From: Enterobacter oligotrophicus
GTDB lineage: Bacteria; Pseudomonadota; Gammaproteobacteria; Enterobacterales; Enterobacteriaceae
Direction of reading: 5' to 3'
Assembly: GCF_009176645.1 (NCBI RefSeq)
Contig: NZ_AP019007.1
Coordinates: forward strand, 3,286,001 to 3,350,000
Length of the DNA: 64,000 bases
A program made the position numbers and the translations under genes. The notes under the pieces were generated by a model, which ran no database searches, was not told the DNA's origin, and worked only from the letters and a program-made list of their open reading frames with translations. Shown piece by piece: positions 23,278 through 33,442 of the stretch (position 1 is the stretch's first letter; each line of letters starts with the position of its first letter).

Positions 23278-24474
23278 CTATCCCGCGCTCATCGCATCCC
23301 CCAGATGGAAAATCGGCAGATACATTGCCACCACCAGCGTACCGATAATCACCCCCGTTACAATCAGCAGTAAAGGCTCCAGAAGCGCAGCCAGATTATC
23401 TGCTAACTGAAAGGTCTGCTCCGTGTGGTGACGGGCAAGGTTTGCCAGCATTACGTCAAGTGCGCCGGAGACTTCCCCGGTTCGAATCAGTTGAATACAG
23501 AGTGGTGTAAACACCGCAGCGTTGCGAAAAGATGACCAGACGGGCATACCCTTCGCAATATTCTCCCGTATATCCCGCAGGGTGTCTCGCCAGTACAGGC
23601 TTTCGACAGTTTCTTCTGCACTCTCCAGCCCCTGTAAAAAGGCTATACCTGCCTGCTGCGTAAGCGTCAGTACGGTAAAAATCTGCCCCAGTTTTTGACC
23701 ACGCGCGAGTGCCCCCATTATGGGCAAGCGCAGCAAAATGCGATGACGCGCGCGCTGCCACCGTGGCTGTCGTCGCACACTATATACGGCGATAACCGGT
23801 ACAATCAGTGTGACGATGAGAGCGACAGCATGCGCCTGAATAAACGTTGCAATTCCCATTACCATCCGGGTCAAAAAGGGGAGTGGAGTATTAAATGTTT
23901 TATAGATGGCGGCAAACTCTGGCAGTACCAGCGTCACCATCGCCAGCACGACGAGCGTTGCCAGCGAAAGAATAATCAGAGGATAGCGAAGCGCCTTTTT
24001 CACTTTCGCACTGAGTTGCTGCTGTGATTTTTGCTGTTGTGCGAGCTGGCGACAACACTCCTCCAGCTTTCCCGTCAGCTCACCGGTTTTCACCATCGAG
24101 ACATAAAGTGGGCTAAACACCATCGGCCATTTTTTTAAGGCTTCAGAGAACGCGCATCCTTCACTTAGGTCATCGGCGAGACTTTGCAGCAGGGCCTGCC
24201 AGGGTTGTAAAGGGTGCTGCTGCGCCAGCATTCCCAGGCTGTGGGAAAGGGTAAGACCCGCCTGAAGCAGCGTGGCAAGCTGCCGAAACATATCGTAGCA
24301 GTGATGGGGCTGCCAGCGATGGGGCAGCGGGCAGCGGGTTAACACTAAAGGATGCAGTTCTTTTTGGATTAAGGTTGTGAAGGCCGATAAACGGTCAGAG
24401 GCCCAAAGCGTTCCGCTTTGCGGCTCCCCGTCAATTGACAATGCCCGCCAGCGCCAGAGTTGATTAGCTGCCAT
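23278..24474 (-). CDS. hofC: Type IV pilus inner-membrane platform protein HofC (PilC/GspF family)
   Basis: HofC belongs to the GspF/PilC platform family that couples the assembly ATPase to pilin addition. From ATG 24474 (MAANQLWRWRAL) it has 398 residues; a longer in-frame start lies deep inside hofB and is not credible. Two GspF repeats are visible, each with hydrophobic helices, around LATLLQAGLTLSHSL and TLTQQAGIAFLQGLE, with FSPLYVSMVKTGELTGKLEE and FTPLCIQLIRTGEVSGALDV at matching places. It overlaps hofB by 11 nt. The family C-terminal signature LYLPIF-like MYLPIFHLGDAM is intact. Confidence 0.94.
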   Translation of the reverse strand: MAANQLWRWRALSIDGEPQSGTLWASDRLSAFTTLIQKELHPLVLTRCPLPHRWQPHHCYDMFRQLATLLQAGLTLSHSLGMLAQQHPLQPWQALLQSLADDLSEGCAFSEALKKWPMVFSPLYVSMVKTGELTGKLEECCRQLAQQQKSQQQLSAKVKKALRYPLIILSLATLVVLAMVTLVLPEFAAIYKTFNTPLPFLTRMVMGIATFIQAHAVALIVTLIVPVIAVYSVRRQPRWQRARHRILLRLPIMGALARGQKLGQIFTVLTLTQQAGIAFLQGLESAEETVESLYWRDTLRDIRENIAKGMPVWSSFRNAAVFTPLCIQLIRTGEVSGALDVMLANLARHHTEQTFQLADNLAALLEPLLLIVTGVIIGTLVVAMYLPIFHLGDAMSAG

Positions 24475-25849
24475 CGGGCATCCCCAGTACACGCAACAGC
24501 TCTTCAAGCGTCGTAAGCCCTTGTTCAACGGCCATGCACCCATGCTCAAACAACGACAGCATTCCCGCTTGCCGGGCGCTGGCTTCTATGACGTCAATGT
24601 TCGCCCCGCTGGCAATGGCCTGCCGGAGCGTGTTGTCGATAGCGAGCACTTCAAAAATCGCCACGCGGCCATAAAATCCGTGATAGCAGCGTTCGCAGCC
24701 GATCGGTTGCCAGTGCGGAAGGGGATGGGGCCACACCGTGCGAGGAAGTTCTGCTTTGTCTACGGAGGCTTGTCGACAATGTGGGCAAAGACGACGAACC
24801 AGTCTCTGCGCTATCACCAGCGAGAGTGCGGAGGAGAGCATCCAGCGTGCGACACCCATCTGCTGCAGGCGAATCAGCGTTTCTGCCGTCGAGTTGGTGT
24901 GAAGTGTGGAGAGCACCAGATGCCCGGTCTGTGCGGCATTGATGGCGATTTCTGCTGTTTCGCCATCGCGAATTTCACCCACCATAATGATGTCCGGGTC
25001 CTGACGCAGCAGCGCGCGCAGGACGCTCTGGAAGGTTAAACCCGCGCGCGGGTTAATCTGCGTCTGGTTCAACCCAGTAAGGGGGATCTCAATAGGGTCC
25101 TCTACGCTGCAAATATTCACATCTGACGTATTACGCGCCTGCAGAGCGCTATAGAGCGTCACCGTTTTACCGCTTCCCGTCGGGCCTGTGACAAGTATCA
25201 GTCCTTGCGGTTTGTTGAGCGCCTCAGCAAAGTGTGCCTGCTGGCCGGTGCTCATCCCCAGTCGCTCAAGTTCCAGGGCCTGTTCCACCTGATGCAGCAG
25301 TCGCAGCACGATTTTCTCCCCACCGTCGCAGGGAAGTGTTGCGATACGAAAAGAGACAGGCGCATTGGCCAGTTCAACCGTAAACTGGCCGTCCTGCGGC
25401 AAACGGCGTTCTGCGATATCCAGATTGCCCAGAACCTTCAATCGCGCGCTAAGCATGGTCGCCAGCGCCGGGGATAGAGGAGGCTGTGGACAGAGAACGC
25501 CATCAATACGTAAGCGAACCTGGCATGCATGTTCGGTGGGTTCTATATGGATGTCTGACGCACGCAGGCTTAAGGCCTGAAGCAATGTGTTATTGAGGAC
25601 ATCAACGGCTGAGTTTGCTGTCGGGGTGAGCGGCAGTTGGGTTGGTAAGGCCAGTTGCCGGTGCTTCTCCATGCGCTCAGCGGTCCAGCACTCAATATCA
25701 ATGCGTTTTTGCGTCGCAAAACGTAAGGCTTCCATCAGCTCAGTACCCGGATTCCCCGTAACAGCAATGCTGATCATGTCCGTGTCGCTGCTCAGCAACA
25801 GGGCATGATGGCGCTGACAAAGCGCCATGAGTTGTTCTGAGTTCATCAT
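24464..25849 (-). CDS. hofB: Type IV pilus assembly ATPase HofB (PilB/GspE family)
   Basis: HofB is a GspE/PilB-type secretion ATPase, predicted to power pilin assembly from the cytoplasm. The 461 residues include the Walker A motif GPTGSGKT at 222-229, an Asp box (VEDPIEIP), Walker B with VGEIRDGETAEIA, and a C-terminal tetracysteine zinc motif (CPHC and CERC). The N-terminal GspE domain is shorter than in full PilB proteins. It sits 9 nt downstream of ppdD in the same direction. No PilT, PilD or secretin gene is nearby. Confidence 0.95.
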   Translation of the reverse strand: MMNSEQLMALCQRHHALLLSSDTDMISIAVTGNPGTELMEALRFATQKRIDIECWTAERMEKHRQLALPTQLPLTPTANSAVDVLNNTLLQALSLRASDIHIEPTEHACQVRLRIDGVLCPQPPLSPALATMLSARLKVLGNLDIAERRLPQDGQFTVELANAPVSFRIATLPCDGGEKIVLRLLHQVEQALELERLGMSTGQQAHFAEALNKPQGLILVTGPTGSGKTVTLYSALQARNTSDVNICSVEDPIEIPLTGLNQTQINPRAGLTFQSVLRALLRQDPDIIMVGEIRDGETAEIAINAAQTGHLVLSTLHTNSTAETLIRLQQMGVARWMLSSALSLVIAQRLVRRLCPHCRQASVDKAELPRTVWPHPLPHWQPIGCERCYHGFYGRVAIFEVLAIDNTLRQAIASGANIDVIEASARQAGMLSLFEHGCMAVEQGLTTLEELLRVLGMPDGS

Positions 25850-25858
25850 CCACCCCTG

Positions 25859-26296
25859 TCAGTTGCTGTCGAAGCGGAAGACATCTTCACAGGCTTGTTT
25901 GAGCGCGCTGTCGGTATCGATCCTGCAGTCGCGCGTCCAGCCCGTCATGCCGTTGCCATCGTTCCAGATCGGCGTCATGAGAACCTCAAGCCCGTTCAGG
26001 CTCTCCTGGCCCGTTAAAGACACCACGCCTTTTGCCACACTCATTGCCGATACATAGCGTGTTGTTGTGGGCGAAGGGATACCGTTAGTGCCTGCGTCAC
26101 AGCTTGCCACGCCACCATGATCCAGTGCGCAAAGCTCAATGGCCGTGCGGTAGGGGACGAAAGTTTGCAGCATATCGGTGAGTGCGGCTTTTCGCAGGTA
26201 GTTCTGATAAGCGGGTACGCCAATGGCGCTCAGAATGGCAATAATGCCAATCACCACCATCAGTTCAATGAGCGTGAATCCTTGTTGTTTGTTCAT
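25859..26296 (-). CDS. ppdD: Type IV major prepilin PpdD
   Basis: PpdD is a type IVa prepilin; the E. coli homologue can form pili. The 145-residue product has a short leader MNKQQG, the prepilin peptidase cut between Gly6 and Phe7, and the invariant Glu at mature position 5 (FTLIELMVVIGIIAILSAIG). Two C-terminal cysteines (near CRIDTDSALKQAC) should form the D-loop disulfide. It is the first gene of ppdD-hofB-hofC. The needed peptidase must be encoded elsewhere. Confidence 0.96.
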   Translation of the reverse strand: MNKQQGFTLIELMVVIGIIAILSAIGVPAYQNYLRKAALTDMLQTFVPYRTAIELCALDHGGVASCDAGTNGIPSPTTTRYVSAMSVAKGVVSLTGQESLNGLEVLMTPIWNDGNGMTGWTRDCRIDTDSALKQACEDVFRFDSN

Positions 26297-26440
26297 GTCT
26301 GCTCCTTTTGTTAAGTGGCGCTACTCTGGCAGCAGAAAGCAATGCCGACGAGGGCGAAAAAAAGGAACGTGAAGGGGCGTTCAGGGAAAGAAGAAGGGGT
26401 TGCAGTGGAGAACAAGAAATTTGCGAGCGGGGCAGTGATT

Positions 26441-26462
26441 CCCCTCTCCGTCTGGAGAGGGG
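26441..26462. repeat. CCCCTCTCC palindrome between nadC and ppdD
   Basis: CCCCTCTCC and GGAGAGGGG form a perfect 9-bp stem with a 4-nt loop (GTCT). It lies in the 176-nt gap between nadC and ppdD, two genes transcribed in the same direction. It resembles the palindromes at 46806 and 51288. Confidence 0.6.
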
Positions 26463-26472
26463 GAGAACAGCA

Positions 26473-28013
<1,541 letters not shown>

Positions 28014-28017
<4 letters not shown>

Positions 28018-28868
28018 CGTTGTTTACCATGCTGCTGGTTATGATTGCCGAACGCCTGTTCAAGCTCGGCGAGCACTGGCACCTGGATCATCGGCTGGAA
28101 GTGATCTTCCGCCGCATTAAACACTTTTCCCTGCTGCGCACGTTGCTGATGATGGCAGGCGTGATGGTCATTACGTTCCTGCTGCTGCGCTCGCTTTACG
28201 GCCTCTTTTTTAATGTTCCCCTGCTGGTGGTGTGGCTTCTGCTCGGGGTACTGTGCATTGGTGCGGGTAAGGTGCGTTTGCACTACCACGCCTACCTGAA
28301 AGCGGCATCCCGCGACGATGCGCACGCGCATGGTGCAATGGCGAGCGAGCTGACGCTGATCCATGGCGTTCCGCCGGATTGCAATGAGCGTGAGTTTCTG
28401 CGCGAGCTGCAAAACGCGCTGCTGTGGATTAACTTCCGTTACTATCTTGCGCCGCTGTTCTGGTTTGTCGTTGGTGGTCCATGGGGGCCGGTGCTGATGA
28501 TGGGTTATGCGTTCCTGCGTGCCTGGCAGACCTGGCTTGCGCGCTACTTAACACCGCATGAACGTTTGCAATCCGGTATTGACGGCATTCTGCATGTGCT
28601 CGACTGGCTTCCGGTGCGTCTGGTGGGCGTGGTGTATGCGCTGATTGGTCATGGCGAAAAAGCGTTGCCCGCATGGTTTGCCTCGCTGGCCGACCGTCAT
28701 ACGTCGCAATACCAGGTGTTAACCCGTCTGGCACAGTTCTCTCTGGCGCGTGAACCGCATACCGACAAGGTGGAAACGCCAAAAGCTGCTGTTTCCATGG
28801 CGAAGAAAACGTCGTTTGTGGTGGTAGTGATCGTCGCGCTGCTGACTATTTACGGCACGCTGGTATAA
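28014..28868 (+). CDS. ampE: Inner-membrane protein AmpE
   Basis: AmpE is an inner-membrane protein coupled to ampD and loosely linked to beta-lactamase regulation; its biochemical role is not settled. The 284 residues equal the E. coli length. Hydrophobic helices are seen near 46-85 and 140-165, and one at the C-terminus ([17 protein letters not shown]). The stretch [10 protein letters not shown] near the N-terminus is family-typical. The four-base overlap with ampD indicates coupled translation. It converges on the glycosidase gene with only 18 nt between stops. Confidence 0.95.
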
Positions 28869-28886
28869 GCCAGCGCACCGTATCGG

Positions 28887-29837
28887 TCAATGCGTATCGG
28901 CAGGCGGGATGCCAAAATCAGGCATCCCGTTTTCATTCCAGCGGATGAGCTTCAGGCGGGTGTGACGGTTCGGATCGTAAAGCGGATCGCCTTCAATTTC
29001 GGTGTAGTTACGCGCGTGATACACCAGCACGTCTTCCCCTTCCGGCGTCTTTGTGAAGCTGTTATGGCCTGGTCCATACTGACGATTCTCATCGCTGGTG
29101 ACGAACACCGGACGCGGAGATTTATGCCAGTTCGCCGGGTTTTGCGGCTCGGCATGCAGGTCAATCCACAGTAATCCCATGCAGTAATTCTCATCGGTTG
29201 CGCTGGCGGAATAGCTGATAAACAATTTATCGCCGTGGACCAGCACCGCCGGGCCTTCGTTAACCCGGAACCCGCGGCACTCCCAGTCGTACTCCGGTTT
29301 GCTGAGCATCACCGGCTCGCCTTTCAGCGTCCAGGGATTTTCCATTTCACACAGATACAGGTTGGAGTTACCGGAGATATCCGGGGCTTTTTGTGCCCAC
29401 AGATACCAGCGTTTGCCCTGATGAACAAAGGTGGTGGCGTCCAGCGCGAAGGTGTCGAAGGGCGTGTTGATTTGTCCTTTTTCCACCCACGTACCGGTGA
29501 GCGGATCGCTGTCGGCACACTCAATCGCGAACATACGGTGCTGGAACATCCCGAGTTCGTCGAGTGCCTGCGTGTGCGTGGCGGCAAAATAGATGTACCA
29601 CTTGCCGTTGATGTAATGCAGTTCCGGTGCCCAGATAAGCTGGCTCATTGGGCCGGAATCGGGTTTGCGCCAGACGACAACTTCATCGGCAATGCGCAGC
29701 CCTTCCAGTGAATCGGCACGGCGGATCGCCAGCCTGTCGTACTGCGGTACAGAGGCAATAAAATAGTACTGTCCTTCATGGCGCAAAATGTACGGATCGG
29801 CGCGTTGTTCAATAAACGGGTTTGGCCAGGTTTGCAT
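28887..29837 (-). CDS. Family 43 glycoside hydrolase, probable cytoplasmic arabinosidase or xylosidase
   Basis: The 316-residue product is a five-bladed propeller glycosidase of GH43 type. The expected catalytic residues are visible: general base Asp14 (ADPYIL), pKa-modulating Asp133 (ALDATTF) and general acid Glu194 (VNEGPAV). WAPELHYINGKWYIYFA is a family hallmark. There is no signal peptide, so it should act on short oligosaccharides in the cytoplasm, delivered by the adjacent symporter. Alpha-L-arabinofuranosidase is the likeliest activity, but beta-xylosidase cannot be excluded. The pair sits between ampE and aroP, which are neighbours in E. coli. Confidence 0.88.
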   Translation of the reverse strand: MQTWPNPFIEQRADPYILRHEGQYYFIASVPQYDRLAIRRADSLEGLRIADEVVVWRKPDSGPMSQLIWAPELHYINGKWYIYFAATHTQALDELGMFQHRMFAIECADSDPLTGTWVEKGQINTPFDTFALDATTFVHQGKRWYLWAQKAPDISGNSNLYLCEMENPWTLKGEPVMLSKPEYDWECRGFRVNEGPAVLVHGDKLFISYSASATDENYCMGLLWIDLHAEPQNPANWHKSPRPVFVTSDENRQYGPGHNSFTKTPEGEDVLVYHARNYTEIEGDPLYDPNRHTRLKLIRWNENGMPDFGIPPADTH

Positions 29838-29877
29838 TCGGCTTTCCTTATCTAGTCTCAGCGGCTTTAGTTCCTGA

Positions 29878-30004
29878 TATACCCTTCATACTTCAAGTTG
29901 CATGCGCGTTGGCTGCACTCGTTCACCCCAGTCACATACTTATGTACGCTCCAGGGGATTCACTCCCTTGCCGCCTTCCTGCAACTCGAATTATTTAGGG
30001 TATA
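29878..30004. repeat. ERIC element at the 3' end of the symporter gene
   Basis: The 127-bp imperfect palindrome is bounded by TATACCCT and AGGGTATA. It contains the internal ERIC core segments TTCACCCCAGTCACATACTT and TGTACGCTCCAGGGGATTCA, recognisable as the sites of the standard ERIC primers. Length and ends fit a complete ERIC unit. Its 5' TA and 3' TA would be the target duplication. On the minus strand it supplies the last codons and the stop of the symporter gene. Confidence 0.93.
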
Positions 30005-31369
30005 GTCATTCAGCTCGCGGTAGTTGATGCGACGCTTCTCCAGATCCGCCTGGATCTGCTTCATCGTTTCGCGGTCCACTTTCAGCAGACGTACCACGCC
30101 CGCCGTAATGAGATAACCGATGCCCGGAATGACGGTAAACAGCAGCACAATCCCGTTGAGAGCCTCCGCGCTTTGCGCTTTCGCACCCGCGTCGTAGCCG
30201 TACCAGGAGAGCAGGAAACCGACCATCGCACCGGCAATTGCCAGCCCCAACTTGAGGAAGAAGATGTTGCCGGAGAAGCTGATCCCGGTGATGCGTTTCC
30301 CGGTTTTCCACTCGCCGTAGTCATCCACGTCGGCCATCAGCGACCAGTGCAGCGGAGACGGGATCTGGTGCAGGATATTCAGCAGGACGTAGAGCACGAC
30401 AATAGTGACCGTGGCTTTAGGGTCAAAGAACCAGAAGGCGCAGGAGAAAATCGCCAGCACGATGTTGGTCCAGAAAAACACTTTCAGCTTACACCAGCGG
30501 TCGGTCAGCACTTTCGCCAGCATGCTGCCAAGCATCATGCCCACCACGCCCAGGCTGATAAACAGGGTGGCGAAGTGGGTACTTTGGCCCATCACCCAGG
30601 TGACGTAATACATCGTGGCTGCCATGCGGATAAAACCAGGGCAGACGTTGCACAGGGTCAGCAGCAGAATGCGTACCCACTGGTCGTTCTTCCATACGTC
30701 CTTGAGATCGTTTTTCAGCTCGTCGTTGGTCTGCACTGCCGGGCGCACGCGCTCCCGCACGGTCGCAAAGCAGAACAGGAACATACAGGTGCCAATCAGT
30801 GCCAGCACGGTCATTGCCATCTGGTAGCCTTTGGCTTTGTTATCCCCGCCGAACCAGTCGGCCATCGGTAGCAGCGTCAGTGAGAGCAGCAGCGTGGCAA
30901 TACCGACCATCACAAATCGGTAGGACTGGCAGGCGACGCGCTCTTTTGGATCGTTGGTGATCACACCGCCCAGCGAGCAGTACGGGATGTTGATGGCCGT
31001 ATAGGTCAGCGACAGCAGGAAATAGGTGACAAACGCATAGATAACTTTGCTGTTATAGCTCCACTCTGGCGTGGTGAACATCAGGATGCTGAACAGCGCA
31101 TAGGGGAAGGCAATCCACAGCAACCATGGACGAAAACGACCGTATTTACTGCGCGTGCGGTCGGCAATGGCTCCCATGATCGGGTCAGTCACGGCATCAA
31201 TCACGCGAACTGACAGCAACAATACGCCGACCAGTGCAGGCGCAAGACCAAAAATATCCGTATAGAAATAGTTAACAAACAACATGATAGCGCCGAAGAT
31301 GATGTTACACCCTGCGTCGCCCATGCCATAGCCGATCTTTTCTTTAACTGACAGTTTGTTGTTATCCAT
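29960..31369 (-). CDS. GPH-family sugar:cation symporter (MelB/XynP-like)
   Basis: The 469-residue protein is a twelve-helix glycoside-pentoside-hexuronide symporter. It shows the N-terminal signature KIGYGMGDAGCNIIFGAIMLFVNYFYTDIFG, split over the first helices, VIDAVTDPIMGAIADRT with the cation-site aspartates, and the loop RTRSKYGRFRPWLLW. A pentose oligosaccharide such as arabino- or xylo-oligosaccharide is the probable substrate, inferred from the GH43 partner. The last 14 residues (from TLNNSSC) and the stop are encoded by the inserted ERIC element, so the native C-terminus after ELNDY has been replaced. Start ATG 31369 gives MDNNKLSVKEKIGYG. Confidence 0.9.
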   Translation of the reverse strand: MDNNKLSVKEKIGYGMGDAGCNIIFGAIMLFVNYFYTDIFGLAPALVGVLLLSVRVIDAVTDPIMGAIADRTRSKYGRFRPWLLWIAFPYALFSILMFTTPEWSYNSKVIYAFVTYFLLSLTYTAINIPYCSLGGVITNDPKERVACQSYRFVMVGIATLLLSLTLLPMADWFGGDNKAKGYQMAMTVLALIGTCMFLFCFATVRERVRPAVQTNDELKNDLKDVWKNDQWVRILLLTLCNVCPGFIRMAATMYYVTWVMGQSTHFATLFISLGVVGMMLGSMLAKVLTDRWCKLKVFFWTNIVLAIFSCAFWFFDPKATVTIVVLYVLLNILHQIPSPLHWSLMADVDDYGEWKTGKRITGISFSGNIFFLKLGLAIAGAMVGFLLSWYGYDAGAKAQSAEALNGIVLLFTVIPGIGYLITAGVVRLLKVDRETMKQIQADLEKRRINYRELNDYTLNNSSCRKAARE

Positions 31370-31495
31370 CGACAGCTCTCCGGGTTACGGTATGGAGAGA
31401 ATTATTTGCTGGCGAACAAATATATGCGTTGCAGGATAAAGGCGGTGATATGGATGAAATAGCTGTAGGCGAGAATTTGTGAGGAAGGTAACAAC

Positions 31496-31525
31496 CCTCT
31501 GCACCCGCAAAAAGGGGTACAGAGG
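31496..31525 (-). terminator. Hairpin after aroP
   Basis: CCTCTG (31496-31501) pairs with CAGAGG (31520-31525), and ACCC with GGGT extends the stem, just after the aroP stop on the minus strand. The U run is poor, so it may act as an mRNA 3' stabiliser or a weak terminator. Confidence 0.55.
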
Positions 31526-31534
31526 GGAGAACCG

Positions 31535-32905
31535 TTAGTGCGCTTTCACCGTTTTGGCGTTTTTCTGTTTAACCAGATAGCCCACGCCGAGAACAGCAAT
31601 CCAGACCGGGATCAGGTACACGGAAATTGCCATGCCAGGGGTGATCAGCATGATGACCAGCACGGCCGCCATGAACAGCAGGCAAACCCAGTTACCCAGC
31701 GGGTAGAGCAGGGCAGGGAAGCGGGTGGTCACGCCTTGCTGCTGTTTGGCACGGCGGAACTTAATGTGCGCCAGGCTGATCATCGCCCAGTTAATGACCA
31801 GAGCAGAGACCACCAGCGCCATCAGCAGGCCGAAGGCAGATTCCGGTGCCAGGTAGTTAATCAGCACGCACAGTGCAGTAACAATCGCCGAAACGATGAT
31901 GGTATTTACCGGCACGCCGCGCTTGTCGACGTTAAGCAGCGCTTTCGGCGCGTTGCCCTGCTGCGCCAGGCCGAACAGCATGCGGCTGTTGCAGTAGACG
32001 CAGCTGTTATAAACAGACAGCGCAGCGGTCAGCACCACGATGTTCAGGGCATTCGCCACGAAGGTATCGCCCAGCTCGTGGAAGATCAGCACGAACGGGC
32101 TGGTGTCAGCGGTGACGCGCGTCCACGGCAGCAGAGAGAGCAGCACGGCCAGCGAGCCCACATAGAAGATCAGAATACGGTAGATAACCTGGTTAGTCGC
32201 TTTCGGGATGCTCTGCTCCGGGTTGTCGGCTTCTGCGGCGGTGATGCCCACCAGCTCCAGGCCGCCGAAGGAGAACATGATAATTGCCATCATCATTACC
32301 AGACCGGTCATACCGTGAGGCAGGAACCCGCCTTGCTCCCAGAGGTTACGTACCGTTGCCTGCGGGCCGCCATTGCCGCTGAACAGCAACCAGCCGCCAA
32401 AGATGATCATCGCCACCACGGCAATCACTTTAATAATGGCAAACCAGAACTCCATCTCCCCAAACACTTTTACGTTGGTCAGGTTAATAGCGTTAATCAG
32501 GACGAAGAACGCGGCTGCAGAGACCCAGGTTGGGATATCCGGATACCAGAACTGGATGTATTTCCCGACCGCCGTCAGTTCAGCCATGGCAACCAGTACG
32601 TACAGTACCCAGTAGTTCCAGCCTGAAGCGAAGCCCGCGAAACTGCCCCAGTATTTATAGGCAAAGTGGCTGAACGAACCGGCTACCGGCTCTTCCACGA
32701 CCATCTCACCCAACTGACGCATAATCAGAAAGGCAATAAAACCCGCGATCGCGTAACCCAAAATAATGCCCGGACCGGCCGACTGGATAACGGATGCGCT
32801 TCCCAGAAACAGGCCGGTACCAATCGCACCGCCCAATGCGATGAGCTGAATATGGCGGTTTTTAAGGCCGCGCTTAAGCTGATCGCCATGCTGTTGAGCT
32901 TCCAT
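31535..32905 (-). CDS. aroP: Aromatic amino acid permease AroP
   Basis: AroP imports phenylalanine, tyrosine and tryptophan with protons. The 456 residues form twelve hydrophobic helices of the APC superfamily. Signatures are LKNRHIQLIALGGAIGTGLFLGS (split by the first helix), SFGGLELVGITAAEADNPEQSIPKA and YNSCVYCNSRMLFGLA. PheP is the closest alternative, but the position beside pdhR and the N-terminus MEAQQHGDQLKRGLKNRHIQ favour AroP. It is divergent from pdhR across 537 nt. A TyrR-like box is present at 32970. Confidence 0.93.
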   Translation of the reverse strand: MEAQQHGDQLKRGLKNRHIQLIALGGAIGTGLFLGSASVIQSAGPGIILGYAIAGFIAFLIMRQLGEMVVEEPVAGSFSHFAYKYWGSFAGFASGWNYWVLYVLVAMAELTAVGKYIQFWYPDIPTWVSAAAFFVLINAINLTNVKVFGEMEFWFAIIKVIAVVAMIIFGGWLLFSGNGGPQATVRNLWEQGGFLPHGMTGLVMMMAIIMFSFGGLELVGITAAEADNPEQSIPKATNQVIYRILIFYVGSLAVLLSLLPWTRVTADTSPFVLIFHELGDTFVANALNIVVLTAALSVYNSCVYCNSRMLFGLAQQGNAPKALLNVDKRGVPVNTIIVSAIVTALCVLINYLAPESAFGLLMALVVSALVINWAMISLAHIKFRRAKQQQGVTTRFPALLYPLGNWVCLLFMAAVLVIMLITPGMAISVYLIPVWIAVLGVGYLVKQKNAKTVKAH

Positions 32906-32969
32906 TTGAAACCTCGTGTGTGGTTGTTATGTTCACGCTGTGCGTGTGTAATTATCAAAGTCCGTTTTC

Positions 32970-32987
32970 TGTATTTATTTCTTTACG
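32970..32987 (-). promoter_or_regulatory. Candidate TyrR box upstream of aroP
   Basis: TGTATTTATTTCTTTACG matches the TyrR consensus TGTAAA-N6-TTTACA at 9 of 12 positions, and keeps the G and C separated by 14 bases that are the most conserved pair. It is 65 nt upstream of the aroP start. E. coli aroP is repressed by TyrR, so the site is plausible, but no second box was found nearby. Confidence 0.4.
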
Positions 32988-33367
32988 GTCAACGATGCCG
33001 AAAAAAGCGGAGATGACTTCCGTAAGCGCCAGAATAGTGGTAAGTGCCATCGAATGCACCTGCTTTATGAAGGGATGATGACGAGTTGAATAAAAAGAAA
33101 GCATTTGTAAATCGGTCCGTTAACCCTTCGTATCCCAACCTATAGAATAGAAATGCTCCATAAGTGGGCGAATTTTCATTATTTGCGTTGTTGAATCGCT
33201 TCAGATTGCAAAAACCCTCGTTTCATTATGGTTAAAACTGCCTCTTTGGTAGTAATCAACTCATTTGTGCAAAGTTACATTTCTGAAACGTTATTTCTGT
33301 AAGGTTGTTAAAATGTGCAGGGTTTACTGATTTCAATCAAAACCAATATGGACAGAAGGTGAATACT

Positions 33368-33396
33368 TTGTTACTTTAGCGATACGAACTTGAAAT
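33368..33396 (+). promoter_or_regulatory. Candidate pdhR promoter
   Basis: TTGTTA (33368-33373) and TGAAAT (33391-33396) are separated by 17 bp. The -10 box abuts the PdhR operator, so bound PdhR would block polymerase. The arrangement follows what I recall of the E. coli pdh promoter. Confidence 0.5.
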
Positions 33397-33410
33397 TGGT
33401 AAGACCAATT
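33394..33410 (+). promoter_or_regulatory. PdhR operator
   Basis: AATTGGTAAGACCAATT is a dyad identical to the known PdhR box (ATTGGTNNNACCAAT). It overlaps the -10 region of pdhR, giving autoregulation of pdhR-aceE-aceF-lpd, relieved by pyruvate. Confidence 0.92.
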
Positions 33411-33442
33411 GACTCCGGGCAAAAAGGCGTAAGACAGGGAAT

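Larger units (their letters stand above)
32906..33442. other. aroP-pdhR divergent regulatory region (537 bp, no gene)
   Basis: No credible coding sequence lies here. The region is AT-rich and holds, from left to right, a TyrR-like box for aroP (32970-32987), a middle stretch of about 380 bp in which I recognise nothing, and the pdhR promoter with its PdhR operator (33368-33410). The pdhR ribosome site AGGGAAT lies directly before ATG 33443. Confidence 0.7.
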
